64,000 bases of DNA, taken from contig JAMLIK010000003.1 in NCBI GenBank assembly GCA_023954195.1, forward strand, positions 496,001 through 560,000, read 5' to 3'. The notes beneath the pieces were generated by a model, which saw only the letters and a list, made by a program, of their open reading frames with translations, was not told where the DNA came from and did not search any database. Shown in pieces: positions 50,248 through 59,905 of this stretch (its first letter is position 1; every line of letters starts with the position of its first letter). The translations under genes were made by a program, and so were the position numbers. Source of the stretch: Xanthobacteraceae bacterium. GTDB lineage: Bacteria; Pseudomonadota; Alphaproteobacteria; Rhizobiales; Xanthobacteraceae.

Positions 50248-52050
50248 TCATTCCTGATCTTGCTGGATTGGCGGTCGCCCCAGTCTTCGAGCCAGCACCT
50301 CAAGTCCGGCGACGAAGCTAAATTCGCTATTGAGGGTAAGATAGCGCTTCCAAAGCTTACGCGGCTCCATCATCAGCCGCCAGAACCACTCCATCCCCGC
50401 CATTTGAACCCAGTATGGAGCACGTCTAACGAATCCAGCGAGAACGTCGAAACTTCCACCGACACCGACAATGACTGGCACCTGCAGCCGCTCACGATGA
50501 TGTTCAACCCAGGTTTCCTTGAACGGCGTTGGCATGCCCACGAACAGCATGTGCGCGTTGCTGACGCGAATTTCCTCAATAATTCCTGGATGTTCGGGCG
50601 GTCCGAAATATCCGTCGCGAAATCCGGCAATCACGATGCCGGGATGTTGGACCAGGCATTGCTGCACCAATGTGGAAACAACCTCACTCTTTGCGCCGAG
50701 AAAGTAGACCCGCAGGCGGTGTTTAGCTGCTGCATCGAGTAGCCGCGACATCAGATCAATTCCGGCGACCCGTTCCGGTATATGCTGACCGGAAGCGCGC
50801 AATGCCCAGACTACAGACATACCATCCGCAACGATCAGATCGCCGGCGCGGCACGCCGATGCCAACTCGGGGTCTCGACGCATCATGCATAGATGCGACG
50901 AATTCGCGGTAATCACCGTGTTCGATAATCGCGGCGACTGACACAATGCGAGGCAATGTTCGACCGCCGCTTCGATAGTCACGGTGTCGAACTTTAAGCC
51001 CATGAGTTCTGCGCGTTGACGACTTTTGGCTGACGCTACCTCCTGGTGAATGGCTGGGTGGTTTTTCTGCCAGACATATGATCGTTCAGCGTTAACGCGA
51101 GCGGTAGCCGCCCGCTTTCCCATTCGTAGACAGGCGTGCTGATAAGAGCGCAGGAATCGTCTAAATTCGGGATCGTCGTAACGCGGGAGCCCCTTGATCC
51201 AGCTGCGAAGGTAACCCCAAAGCATCGCCATACTTCCGATCAACGCGGGATGTGCAGTCAGACGGAAGCCTGCGACGGCAAGGTAGTAGAGAGGTGAGGT
51301 TCCCATGAAATACTGACCGAATCCGGCACGAAGACGCCCGGTCAAAATGCCGTTTTGGCTGGCGCCTTGTGGGCGCAGATGAACGAAGCGGATCGGCTCC
51401 AGATCAACGCTCTCCGCGATCCAGCCGAGCATGCGCGCGCGGTGACAATCGATGCCGTCCCACATCACTTGACGCACGAATCCGCCAATCTCGTTGAAGC
51501 AGGCGGTGCGGTAGAATTTGGTCATGCCGACCGACATTTCGTCGCCGCAGACCTCCGGCACTAGCCTGCCGCTACGCGGGTGAATGAACCACGGCTTGCC
51601 TGACGTGGTGCCGAGGCGTGGATTGGCTTCCATTCGCTCGATCAGCACTTCGAAATAACGGATCGGCAGATCGAGATCCATATCGAGCTTGCATACATAG
51701 TCGAAGTCGTCGAGCTGTACCTGCTCAAGACCCGCATAAAACGCTTCGATGACCCCCGGACCGACTTTACGAACGCCGCGATCTTCCCGTCGGATCACGC
51801 GCAGATAAGGCAATCGCTTTGCATAATCTTCCAAAATCGCCAGGGTTTCGTCGGTCGATCCATCATCGACCACGATCCAGAGCGCCGGCGGCACCGATTG
51901 CAATGCCACGCTGTCGAGTGTCCGGCGGAGATATCGCGCCTCGTCTCGACAAGGTGAGATTAAAAGATAACGTCGCGAACAATTTACATTGATCGATTGT
52001 GGGGCGCCCTCAGATTTCCGGGAAAGATCGCGATTGGGTTCATGTTTCAT
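50248..52050 (-). CDS. Fusion glycosyltransferase: GT2 domain + WecG/TagA (GT26) domain
   Basis: A 600-residue protein joining two enzymes. Residues about 25-330 are a GT2 (GT-A) domain with YLLISPCRDEARYLRRTLDS, VDDGSTDET and the metal-binding CKLDMDLDL. Residues about 350-560 are a GT26 WecG/TagA/CpsF domain with NTVITANSSHLCMMRRDPEL, DLIVADGMSVVWALRASGQ and LFVGMPTPFKETWVEHHRE. Each part has normal length, and the joint (about 330-345) lacks any remnant start. It could add two consecutive sugars to undecaprenyl-linked intermediates. Stands alone on the minus strand between rightward genes. Confidence 0.87.
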   Translation of the reverse strand: MKHEPNRDLSRKSEGAPQSINVNCSRRYLLISPCRDEARYLRRTLDSVALQSVPPALWIVVDDGSTDETLAILEDYAKRLPYLRVIRREDRGVRKVGPGVIEAFYAGLEQVQLDDFDYVCKLDMDLDLPIRYFEVLIERMEANPRLGTTSGKPWFIHPRSGRLVPEVCGDEMSVGMTKFYRTACFNEIGGFVRQVMWDGIDCHRARMLGWIAESVDLEPIRFVHLRPQGASQNGILTGRLRAGFGQYFMGTSPLYYLAVAGFRLTAHPALIGSMAMLWGYLRSWIKGLPRYDDPEFRRFLRSYQHACLRMGKRAATARVNAERSYVWQKNHPAIHQEVASAKSRQRAELMGLKFDTVTIEAAVEHCLALCQSPRLSNTVITANSSHLCMMRRDPELASACRAGDLIVADGMSVVWALRASGQHIPERVAGIDLMSRLLDAAAKHRLRVYFLGAKSEVVSTLVQQCLVQHPGIVIAGFRDGYFGPPEHPGIIEEIRVSNAHMLFVGMPTPFKETWVEHHRERLQVPVIVGVGGSFDVLAGFVRRAPYWVQMAGMEWFWRLMMEPRKLWKRYLTLNSEFSFVAGLEVLARRLGRPPIQQDQE

Positions 52051-52294
52051 CGAAGGACATCACTTCCCTTATCATGCGCCACTTTGCTTGATCTGTCCTT
52101 ATTCGAGACAGGGCGACCGGTTGTTTGAACGCGGTGAGATATATTGAGCAGATGTCGTGCCGCACTGGCGCCATCATTGTTGAGGTGCGTTGCAATTGCT
52201 CGTTAGCGTTAATTTGAGCCGGCCGGGCCGATGAGAGGCCGAGCGTGATAGCAATAGGTGCGCGCGGCGGAAAAGACGTTGGAGACCCAGTCAG

Positions 52295-54199
52295 GTGAAA
52301 GCAACGACAATATTTTGTCGGTTGACTCCGTCAAATTTCGCAACCGTGTTGCTGATCGCAGCCAGTATTGTGCTGGGCTCGACTGTCCAGGGGCGTGCGC
52401 TCGAAGACAGCAGAACCCTTCGATTTCTACCAACTGATCGGTCTACCGCATGGAAACCTGGCATGATGGCCGTTGGCGGCATTCCCGTTCGCTCGAAGGT
52501 GTGTGCGACGGTCAGTCCGATTGGCGGCAGATCGAATGACACAGCAAGGATTCAGGCTGCGATCAATGTTTGCCCTCTCGGAGAGGTCGTTCAGCTCACC
52601 GCCGGGACGTTTTTGATCGACGGGGGCAATTATATCGTCATTAATAAGGGTATTACGCTGCGCGGCGCCGGCCCGGACCGTACGATCCTGGCGAAAACGG
52701 ACGGCGCCAAGCCGTTTCAATCCAACGTCGGCTCCAAACCCTCACCGCTGATTCTCGTCGGGCCATCGCTGTTCTCATCGACGGACAATGTCACCGATGT
52801 GCACCGTTCAACCGATCTCACAGCCGATGCTGTGAAGGGAGCATACACCGTCAAGATCAGCGACACCGCGGGCTTCAAGCCTGGGCAGATCGTGCTGCTT
52901 GACGAGGCCTCGGGCGCCAGATGGATTTCCGATCCGCAACGGCGGGGAGAGGTGTGGGCCGCGCCGGACTGGCGTGTCGTATGGCGGAAGCACAAGCCTA
53001 CGGTTCAGTACGTCGACGATTTCGCGCCGGATGCGTTTCCGACAACGCCGCGGTCTGCCGGATCCTGGTTTTCCCGCCAGGACCGGCCAACCTCCGAAAT
53101 CAAGCAGATCGCTTCGATTGCCGGCGATACGATTACCTTCACAACACCGATCCACATCAGCTATCGGCTAAGCCACGCCGCGCAGCTGTCGGTGTATTCG
53201 CGGCCGCACGTCATGAATGCCGGCGTCGAGGACATGAAGTTGACGGGCGGCGATGCTGGCAATCTTCGTTTCAATTGGGCCGCGCAATCGTGGGCCAAGA
53301 ATATCGACAACACCGTATGGCACGACGAAGGTTTTTCGATCCACGCCTCGTTTCGCGTCGAGCTTCGTGAATTCTACGTGCACGATGCGGCCTGGGCGCA
53401 GCCGGGCGGGGGAGGTTATGCCATCAGCCTGTCGGCCGGATCATCCGAGGTGCTTATCGAGAACGGCATCGCGGTCCGGGCCAACAAACTCATCGTCGCG
53501 CGCTCCGCGGGCGCAGGCTCTGTCGTTGCCTATAACTACATGGACATGAGCTATATCAATACGCAGGGCTCATGGGTTGAGGTCGGATTGAACGCCAGTC
53601 ACATGGTCGGACCGCATCACGTCCTGTTTGAAGGCAACTATAGTCATAATGCCGATAGCGACAATACTCACGGCAATAGTATCTATCTCACGTTCTTTCG
53701 CAATTATTTGTCAGGAACCCGCGCGCCATTCGAGAATCAGGCAGGTGGACTAATCGATGACGCGGCCCAATCCGGTAATGGACCGCGACGCGCGGCAGGG
53801 TTAATGGCATTCTCTTATTGGATGACGTTTGCCGGGAACGTGCTTGGCTCGCCCGGCAAGATGGATGGCTGGATTTACGAAACCACATTTGCGAGCGGCA
53901 AGCCGGGAATTTGGATGCTCGGCTGGGATGCCGTTAGTCCATATCCAATCGACGCGAAGGTCGCGGCGACCGCAATCCGACACGGCAATTTCGATTACCT
54001 TACCAACACGGTGAAATGGGATCCTTCTATCACCGGACATACGCTACCCGATTCGCTCTATCTGCCCGCGAAGCCGGCGTTCTTTTACGCTGGACATGGA
54101 TACACCTGGCCTTGGGTAGATGCGGCGGGAGCGACGAAGCTTCATGTGTTGCCCGCGAAAGCACGTTACGACGCCGGCACCCCGTTCAAACAACCTTGA
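52295..54199 (+). CDS. Secreted right-handed beta-helix protein (pectate-lyase-like fold)
   Basis: A 634-residue exported protein. The GTG start has GGAGA 9 bases upstream; the signal peptide (TVLLIAASIVLGSTVQGRA) is followed by segments typical of Pectate_lyase_3/beta-helix proteins: NDTARIQAAINVCPLGEVVQ, GTFLIDGGNYIVINKGITLR with GAGPDRTIL, and repeated short strands such as VLFEGNYSHNADSDNTHGNS. No polysaccharide-lyase catalytic triad can be picked out. In this locus it could trim or bind exopolysaccharide in the periplasm or outside, like AlgG/ExoK-type accessory proteins. Function inferred only from fold and context. Confidence 0.78.
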   Translation: MKATTIFCRLTPSNFATVLLIAASIVLGSTVQGRALEDSRTLRFLPTDRSTAWKPGMMAVGGIPVRSKVCATVSPIGGRSNDTARIQAAINVCPLGEVVQLTAGTFLIDGGNYIVINKGITLRGAGPDRTILAKTDGAKPFQSNVGSKPSPLILVGPSLFSSTDNVTDVHRSTDLTADAVKGAYTVKISDTAGFKPGQIVLLDEASGARWISDPQRRGEVWAAPDWRVVWRKHKPTVQYVDDFAPDAFPTTPRSAGSWFSRQDRPTSEIKQIASIAGDTITFTTPIHISYRLSHAAQLSVYSRPHVMNAGVEDMKLTGGDAGNLRFNWAAQSWAKNIDNTVWHDEGFSIHASFRVELREFYVHDAAWAQPGGGGYAISLSAGSSEVLIENGIAVRANKLIVARSAGAGSVVAYNYMDMSYINTQGSWVEVGLNASHMVGPHHVLFEGNYSHNADSDNTHGNSIYLTFFRNYLSGTRAPFENQAGGLIDDAAQSGNGPRRAAGLMAFSYWMTFAGNVLGSPGKMDGWIYETTFASGKPGIWMLGWDAVSPYPIDAKVAATAIRHGNFDYLTNTVKWDPSITGHTLPDSLYLPAKPAFFYAGHGYTWPWVDAAGATKLHVLPAKARYDAGTPFKQP

Positions 54200-54644
54200 A
54201 TAAGACGAAAGCGACGCCGCTCGCGCGCTTTCGATGATATCGCAATCGCTGAAAGCAATGAATTCGATGGCAGATTGGAAATCATCATCGTTGAGATTGA
54301 CCAACGCGGGGACGAATTATCATTTGATGATTTTTCTGATAGCACGATGCTTTAGCAGCAACACGATCGAAGAAGGCGTTTACCAATCAGCAGGCATCGA
54401 TGGAGAGACGGGGAAATCACGACGGGGTCGTTAATCCTAACGATACAAATTCATACAACCGGGGCAAATCTGTTGTTATATGGATGCCAGATCGACAATG
54501 TCGCGCTTGCGTTGATGCGCCGCGAAGGTCGTTAGAATAGCGCTTATCGGCGACCGATTAACCACGGCTTTATCGAGAGAGTGAATTACCGATCCGACTT
54601 CGTGTAAAGTTGTCAAAATTTCCGGTGTCGAACAACAACGGTGT
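54200..54644. other. AT-richer intergenic region before the nucleotide-sugar genes
   Basis: 445 bp with no convincing gene. Composition is AT-richer than the flanks, and the last 100 bases presumably hold the promoter of the epimerase operon. I could not resolve a clear -35/-10 pair or hairpin. Confidence 0.45.
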
Positions 54645-55733
54645 ATGAACATGCGTGTTTTGCTGACAGGACATCTCGGCTACATTGGTTCGGTGATGAC
54701 ACCCATGCTGTTGCAGGCCGGGCATGAGGTGATCGGCTACGACAGCGACCTCTATGAGCGTTGTACATTTCCGCAGGGCGGAACGATCAGCGAGGTGCCG
54801 ACGATCCTGAAAGACACCCGCGATGCCGAGATCGCCGATCTCGAAGGCGTCGACGCTGTCATCCATCTCGCTGCGCTCTCCAACGATCCCCTTGGCAATC
54901 TGAAGCCGGGTCTGACCGATGCGATCAATCATCGCGCCAGCGTGCGTCTTGCCGAGCTTGCCAAGAAGGCAGGTGTCAAGCGATTCCTGTTCGCATCGTC
55001 CTGCAGCAATTACGGCAAGTCCGGCGAAGGCATGATCGATGAGACCGGAGCGCTGAATCCGGTGACAGCCTATGGCGATTCGAAGGTGGCGTCCGAGCGC
55101 GGCATCGCGCCCCTCGGCGACGAAAAATTTTGCCCGGTCTATCTACGCCCGGCGACGGCTTATGGCCTATCGCCCCGGCTGCGCTTCGACGTGGTGCTGA
55201 ACAATCTCGTGGCGTGGGCGATCACAACCAAGAAAATCCACATGAAGTCGGATGGCACCCCATGGCGTCCCATCGTCCACATCGAAGACATCTCACGCGC
55301 CTTCGTCGCCGCGCTTGAAGCGCCTGTTGATGCGGTGTTCAACGAAGCTTTCAACGTCGGACAGACCGCGCACAACTACCAGATCCGCGATCTCGCGAAG
55401 ATTGTGGCTGAAGTCGTTCCCGGCTGCGAGGTTGATTTTGCCGACGGCGCGGGTCCGGACACGCGCTCATACCGCGTCAGCTTCGAGAAGATCAAGCAGC
55501 GATTGCCGAACTTCAAGCCGAAGTGGGATGCAAAGGCCGGCGCCGAGCAGCTCTACAACGCGTACCGCGCCTCTGGCGTCACTCTGGAGGATTTCGAGGG
55601 GCCGCGATACCAAAGGATCGGTCACATCAACAAGCTGCTCGCGAACGGAATTCTAGCAACCGACCTGCGACATCGGACGGCTGGGAGCCGGACTTCGGCC
55701 ACGGTCGGTGTCGCGCCCCAACTGGCAAGCTGA
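54645..55733 (+). CDS. NAD-dependent nucleotide-sugar epimerase/dehydratase (extended SDR)
   Basis: A 362-residue enzyme with cofactor motif TGHLGYIGS, the serine-containing [14 protein letters not shown] segment and catalytic AYGDSK (Tyr-x3-Lys intact). [18 protein letters not shown] and [21 protein letters not shown] are typical of UDP/CDP-sugar epimerases and reductases. About 40 residues at the C-terminus are extra. It is the first gene of the right-hand sugar-modification group and probably acts on a CDP- or dTDP-sugar made with the enzymes at 57084-59905. ATG codons at 54645 and 54651 are both possible. Not a CDP-glucose 4,6-dehydratase by sequence start. Confidence 0.84.
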   Translation: MNMRVLLTGHLGYIGSVMTPMLLQAGHEVIGYDSDLYERCTFPQGGTISEVPTILKDTRDAEIADLEGVDAVIHLAALSNDPLGNLKPGLTDAINHRASVRLAELAKKAGVKRFLFASSCSNYGKSGEGMIDETGALNPVTAYGDSKVASERGIAPLGDEKFCPVYLRPATAYGLSPRLRFDVVLNNLVAWAITTKKIHMKSDGTPWRPIVHIEDISRAFVAALEAPVDAVFNEAFNVGQTAHNYQIRDLAKIVAEVVPGCEVDFADGAGPDTRSYRVSFEKIKQRLPNFKPKWDAKAGAEQLYNAYRASGVTLEDFEGPRYQRIGHINKLLANGILATDLRHRTAGSRTSATVGVAPQLAS

Positions 55734-55772
55734 AATCAGACCGTCGGGCCCAATGGTCAAGGAGAGGCCCAG

Positions 55773-57071
55773 ATGTCCGAAGATAACCCCATCCTTGATG
55801 ACATCGGATCGGAAATCTATGCACTTGCCGCAAAGATCTTTCCGATTTGTCGAAGCATCACCGGTGACGGTGTCCGTCAGACGCTGCGCGAACTCGGCGC
55901 GCATATTGATCTCGATATTCACGAGGTCGCCACGGGAACGCAGGTGCTCGATTGGACTGTTCCACGCGAGTGGAACATCCGCGATGCCTGGATCAAGAAC
56001 GCGCGTGGCGACAAGGTGGTCGACTTTAAGCAGTCTAACCTGCATGTGATGAGCTACAGCGTTCCGGTGCATCAAAGCCTAACGCTTGCGCAACTTAAGA
56101 AGCACATACATACGCTACCCGATCAACCCGACCTCATTCCGTACCGGACGTCCTACTACGTTGAAAACTGGGCGTTCTGCATGCCCCATCGCAAATTCGA
56201 GGCGCTCTGCGATGAGACATATGAAATCTGCATCGATTCCAGTCTTACGAACGGCCACCTCACCTATGGTGAATATTTTCACAAGGGCGAGACGGAGGCC
56301 GAGTTTCTGCTATCCGCTCACATCTGCCACCCATCGCTGGCGAACGACAATTGCTCTGGCGTTGCGCTGCTGACCCATCTGGCGAAGCGGATGTTGGGCC
56401 GGAAAACCCGATACAGCTATCGTTTCGTGTTCGCGCCCGGCACCATCGGCGCCATCACCTGGCTCGCTCGGAACGAGGCGCGCACGCATCAAATCAAGCA
56501 TGGACTGGTCGTATCGATGGTCGGCGACAACGGCGGACCGACATTTAAAATGAGCCGGCGCGGCGACACCGAGATCGATCGCGCTATGGTTCAGTCGCTG
56601 GCGCATTCCGGATTGTCGCCGACGATCGAGGAATTTTCGCCGTATGGCTATGACGAGCGGCAATACTGTTCTCCTGGCTTCAACTTGCCCGTCGCGATGC
56701 TCTCACGCAGCAAGTTCGGCGCGGTCCCCGAGTACCATACCTCGGCCGATAATCTGGACTTCATTCAGGCTGGCGCACTCGCGGAGTCCTATCGGCTGAT
56801 CGGCGATACGATCGATACGATCGAAGGAAACGGCACATTCCTGAACACGCACCCGAGAGGTGAGCCGCAGCTCGGCCGACGCGGATTGTATCGCGCGATC
56901 GGCGGCGACAAAGATGCAGTCGTCGCGAATATGGCGATGCTATGGATCCTCAACCAGTCCGACGGGACAAATTCGTTGCTCGACATCGCGGAGCGGGCGA
57001 ACCTGCCATTTTCGATAATCAGGCGCACAGCACAGCGGTTAAGCGATCACGGACTGCTAAAGCCTGTCTGA
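55773..57071 (+). CDS. DUF4910 protein: M28-aminopeptidase-like domain with winged-helix tail
   Basis: A 432-residue cytoplasmic protein of a family common in polysaccharide loci. The core has the metal-site-like segment FLLSAHICHPSLANDNCSGVALL, FAPGTIGAITWLARNE, and a late histidine in GAVPEYHTSADNLDFI, consistent with a zinc aminopeptidase-like fold. Residues about 380-432 (LLDIAERANLPFSIIRRTAQ) look like a winged helix. Not a secreted peptidase: no signal peptide. It sits 39 bp after the epimerase and may act in sugar-amide or amino-sugar processing. No substrate is established for the family. Confidence 0.78.
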   Translation: MSEDNPILDDIGSEIYALAAKIFPICRSITGDGVRQTLRELGAHIDLDIHEVATGTQVLDWTVPREWNIRDAWIKNARGDKVVDFKQSNLHVMSYSVPVHQSLTLAQLKKHIHTLPDQPDLIPYRTSYYVENWAFCMPHRKFEALCDETYEICIDSSLTNGHLTYGEYFHKGETEAEFLLSAHICHPSLANDNCSGVALLTHLAKRMLGRKTRYSYRFVFAPGTIGAITWLARNEARTHQIKHGLVVSMVGDNGGPTFKMSRRGDTEIDRAMVQSLAHSGLSPTIEEFSPYGYDERQYCSPGFNLPVAMLSRSKFGAVPEYHTSADNLDFIQAGALAESYRLIGDTIDTIEGNGTFLNTHPRGEPQLGRRGLYRAIGGDKDAVVANMAMLWILNQSDGTNSLLDIAERANLPFSIIRRTAQRLSDHGLLKPV

Positions 57072-57083
57072 GGATGCTGGCCA

Positions 57084-57614
57084 TCAAACCCTGAAATCGG
57101 ACCAATTCAGATCCCTGTCGGAAATCTCGGAGACGGGCAGCGGCCACTTGAGATTGAAGGCCGGATCGTCGTAGCGGATGCCGTCGGCCGCGCCCGGCAC
57201 GTGAAACTCCGAGATCAGATAATTGACCCGTGTTTCGTCGTATAGCGCCTGGAAGCCGTGTGCAAAGCCCGCGGGAATGTAGAGCTGCAAACCGTTGGCG
57301 CCAGACAATTCGAAGCCGCGCGCTTGCTTGAATGTCAGAGAGTTCGGTCGGACGTCGATGATTACATCCCAGATCGCTCCGCTGAGACAGCGCACCAGCT
57401 TCACTTCGGCGTGAGGATCGCGCTGAAAGTGCATGCCGCGAACTGTCCCTTTCCTGGACGAACTGGACACACTGTGTTGCGGAAATGCGGTCGTGAGCCC
57501 GTGCTCGCGAAACTCATTTTCGCAGAACGTTCGCACGAAATATCCGCGACTATCCTCGTGTCGCTCCGGGTGAATCAGCCATGCACCGTCGAGCCCTGTT
57601 GTTTCGAAACGCAT
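57084..57614 (-). CDS. rfbC: dTDP-4-dehydrorhamnose 3,5-epimerase-like protein (RmlC family)
   Basis: A 176-residue cupin. Conserved pieces: GAWLIHPERHEDSRGYFVRTF, SSRKGTVRGMHFQRDPHAEVKLVRC, IWDVIIDVRPNS and IPAGFAHGFQAL with the catalytic histidine in RGMHFQ and a downstream aspartate. Length is typical. The only gene on the minus strand in this part, convergent with the DUF4910 gene (12 bp gap). Since a glucose-1-phosphate cytidylyltransferase rather than RmlA is present, its real substrate may be a CDP-4-keto-6-deoxy sugar (RfbC/TylM-type epimerase). Confidence 0.85.
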   Translation of the reverse strand: MRFETTGLDGAWLIHPERHEDSRGYFVRTFCENEFREHGLTTAFPQHSVSSSSRKGTVRGMHFQRDPHAEVKLVRCLSGAIWDVIIDVRPNSLTFKQARGFELSGANGLQLYIPAGFAHGFQALYDETRVNYLISEFHVPGAADGIRYDDPAFNLKWPLPVSEISDRDLNWSDFRV

Positions 57615-57809
57615 GATTTGAGGTGTCCCGATTGTCCCGAAATTGGCCGGCTATCGCGACCGCGAACGTTGACTTAAGTCGCGGTAGATACAAGCAATTT
57701 TACCATAATACAGAACAACGCTTTAAATCAAACGGGCTTATGCAATAAATGATGCCGACGATGCGACATTCGTTCAAGCAGCCCATTCATCATTGCGAAG
57801 TGCAAACCC

Positions 57810-59111
57810 ATGAACGCACATTCATTCTCACAATTGATCGCGTCGAAAACTTCGCATGGTCGCTGCCGGCTCTGCGACAACGTCCTCAATACCAGTTTCG
57901 TTAACCTCGGAATGTCGCCGCTGTGCGAAAGCTTCCTTACGGCCGAGCAAATCGATGCGATGGAACCGTTCTATCCGTTGCACGCGCTGGTTTGCGATAG
58001 CTGCTTTTTGGTGCAGCTGAAGGAATACGTCCAGCCCGAACATATTTTTACCGAGTATGCCTACTTCTCGTCCTACTCGACCTCGTGGGTCGAGCACGCG
58101 CGGCGCTACTGCGAGATGATCAAATCGCGCCTCTCGCTCGGCGCGGCGAGCCGAGTCTATGAGATCGCGAGTAACGACGGCTACCTGTTGCAGCATTTCC
58201 TGCCGCTTGGCGTGCCGGTCACCGGCATCGAGCCGGCGGCCAATGTCGCCGAGGTCGCGCGCAAGAAGAACATCCCGACGCTGGTGGAATTCTTCGGTCT
58301 CGCCTTGGCGCAAAAGCTTGTCGCCGACGGCAAGACTGCCGATCTCATCATCGGCAACAACGTGCTGGCGCAGGTGCCGGACCTCAACGACTTCACTGCC
58401 GGCATGGCCCATCTCCTGGCGCCGCAAGGCGTGATCACTCTGGAATTCCCGCATCTCCTGAAGCTGATGGATGAGAATCAGTTCGACACCATCTATCACG
58501 AGCATTTCTCGTATTTTTCGATGGTCACCATCGACCGCATGGCCAAACGCCACGGACTTAAGGTATTCGACGTCGAAGAGATCGAAACCCATGGCGGTTC
58601 GTTGCGGGTATATCTTTGTCGCGATGACGCCGCGCATGCCGTCTCATCCAAAGTGACGGCGCTGTTGGCCCGTGAGCGGGAGATCGGCTTCGAGGACATC
58701 GCCAGCTATGCCCGTTTCGCCGCCGGCGTTCACGACACCAAACGCAAATTGCTGTCGTTTTTGATCGAATGCAAGCAGAAGGGCGCCCGCATTTGCGGCT
58801 ACGGCGCGCCGGGCAAGGGCAACACGCTTCTGAACTACTGCGGCATCGGCACTGATTTTCTCGATTTCACCGTCGATCGCAATCCGTATAAGCACGGCCG
58901 TTACACACCTGGCATGCACATACCAATCTATCCGGTTGAAGTTATAAACGAAATCAAGCCGGATTACCTCTTTATCCTACCGTGGAATCTGAAGAATGAG
59001 ATCATAGCCCAGATGCGCCATGTCGGCGATTGGGGCTGCAAGTTCATCGTACCGATTCCGACGGTTCACGTCATCGATCCCAGGCACTTAGCGAAAGAGT
59101 CGTTGAAATGA
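57810..59111 (+). CDS. SAM-dependent sugar C-methyltransferase (TylCIII/NovU-like)
   Basis: A 433-residue protein with three parts: an N-terminal zinc-binding region (CRLCDN and VCDSCFLVQLKEY), a Rossmann methyltransferase core with VYEIASNDGYLLQHF (motif I variant) and IIGNNVLAQVPDL, and a C-terminal domain with GARICGYGAPGKGNTLLNY that binds the nucleotide sugar. Enzymes of this architecture C-methylate 4-keto-deoxyhexoses at C3. It overlaps the cytidylyltransferase start by 4 bp, so a branched, CDP-linked sugar is a likely product (inference). Upstream 195 bp hold its promoter region. Confidence 0.87.
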   Translation: MNAHSFSQLIASKTSHGRCRLCDNVLNTSFVNLGMSPLCESFLTAEQIDAMEPFYPLHALVCDSCFLVQLKEYVQPEHIFTEYAYFSSYSTSWVEHARRYCEMIKSRLSLGAASRVYEIASNDGYLLQHFLPLGVPVTGIEPAANVAEVARKKNIPTLVEFFGLALAQKLVADGKTADLIIGNNVLAQVPDLNDFTAGMAHLLAPQGVITLEFPHLLKLMDENQFDTIYHEHFSYFSMVTIDRMAKRHGLKVFDVEEIETHGGSLRVYLCRDDAAHAVSSKVTALLAREREIGFEDIASYARFAAGVHDTKRKLLSFLIECKQKGARICGYGAPGKGNTLLNYCGIGTDFLDFTVDRNPYKHGRYTPGMHIPIYPVEVINEIKPDYLFILPWNLKNEIIAQMRHVGDWGCKFIVPIPTVHVIDPRHLAKESLK

Positions 59112-59905
59112 AGGTCGTTCTTTTCTGCGGCGGGCTTGGCACTCGCATTCGCGAATATTCGGAGAGCATTCCGAAGCCGATGGTGCCGGTCGGCCATCAG
59201 CCGATCATGTGCCATCTCATGCAATATTACAGCCAGTATGGGCACGACGACTTCATTTTGTGCCTCGGCTACAAGGCCAATATCATCAAGGATTACTTCT
59301 TGAACTACCGGCAGACCGCGAACAGCGACTGCGTCATTTCGGAGTTCGGCAAGAAGGTCGAGATTCTCGGCGACAAGCCGCCGGACTGGCGCGTGTCGCT
59401 GGTGGATACCGGAACCTGGCGCAACATCGGCGAAAGACTGATGGCGGTCAGACATCTGGTCCAGGACGAGGAGATCTTCCTCGCCAACTACAGCGACGGC
59501 CTGACTGATGCGCCGCTTCCGGAGATGATCGAGAAGTTCAAGGCCAGCGGCAAGATCGCTTGCTTCATCGCCATCCATCCGCCGATCAGCTTCCATCTCA
59601 CCGAGTTCGACGAGGACGGCTCGGTGCAGCGGATTCGTTCGAGCCAGGAATCCGATATCTGGATCAACGGCGGCTTTTTCATCTTCCGCAAGGAGATCTT
59701 CGACTTTATCAAGGACGGTGAAGAACTCGTGCTCGAGCCGTTTAACCGCCTGATCGAAGGCGGCCACTTGATGGCCTATAAATATGAAGGTTTCTGGCGC
59801 GCGATGGATACGTTGCGCGATCGCCAGGTTCTCGAAAGCATGGTTGAGCATGGCGATATGCCCTGGCGAATTCAGCAGACGTTGCCAGGTATAAGGGCAG
59901 CGTGA
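59108..59905 (+). CDS. rfbF: Glucose-1-phosphate cytidylyltransferase
   Basis: A 265-residue nucleotidyltransferase that makes CDP-glucose from CTP and glucose-1-phosphate. The RfbF signature is clear: MKVVLFCGGLGTRIREYSES, IPKPMVPVG, DFILCLGYKANIIKDYFLNY and the sugar-binding YEGFWRAMDTLRD. The start overlaps the methyltransferase stop (ATGA) and the stop overlaps the deacetylase gene by 1 bp. The usual partners RfbG (4,6-dehydratase) and RfbH are not in the window, so they are unlinked, beyond the right edge, or replaced. Confidence 0.9.
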   Translation: MKVVLFCGGLGTRIREYSESIPKPMVPVGHQPIMCHLMQYYSQYGHDDFILCLGYKANIIKDYFLNYRQTANSDCVISEFGKKVEILGDKPPDWRVSLVDTGTWRNIGERLMAVRHLVQDEEIFLANYSDGLTDAPLPEMIEKFKASGKIACFIAIHPPISFHLTEFDEDGSVQRIRSSQESDIWINGGFFIFRKEIFDFIKDGEELVLEPFNRLIEGGHLMAYKYEGFWRAMDTLRDRQVLESMVEHGDMPWRIQQTLPGIRAA

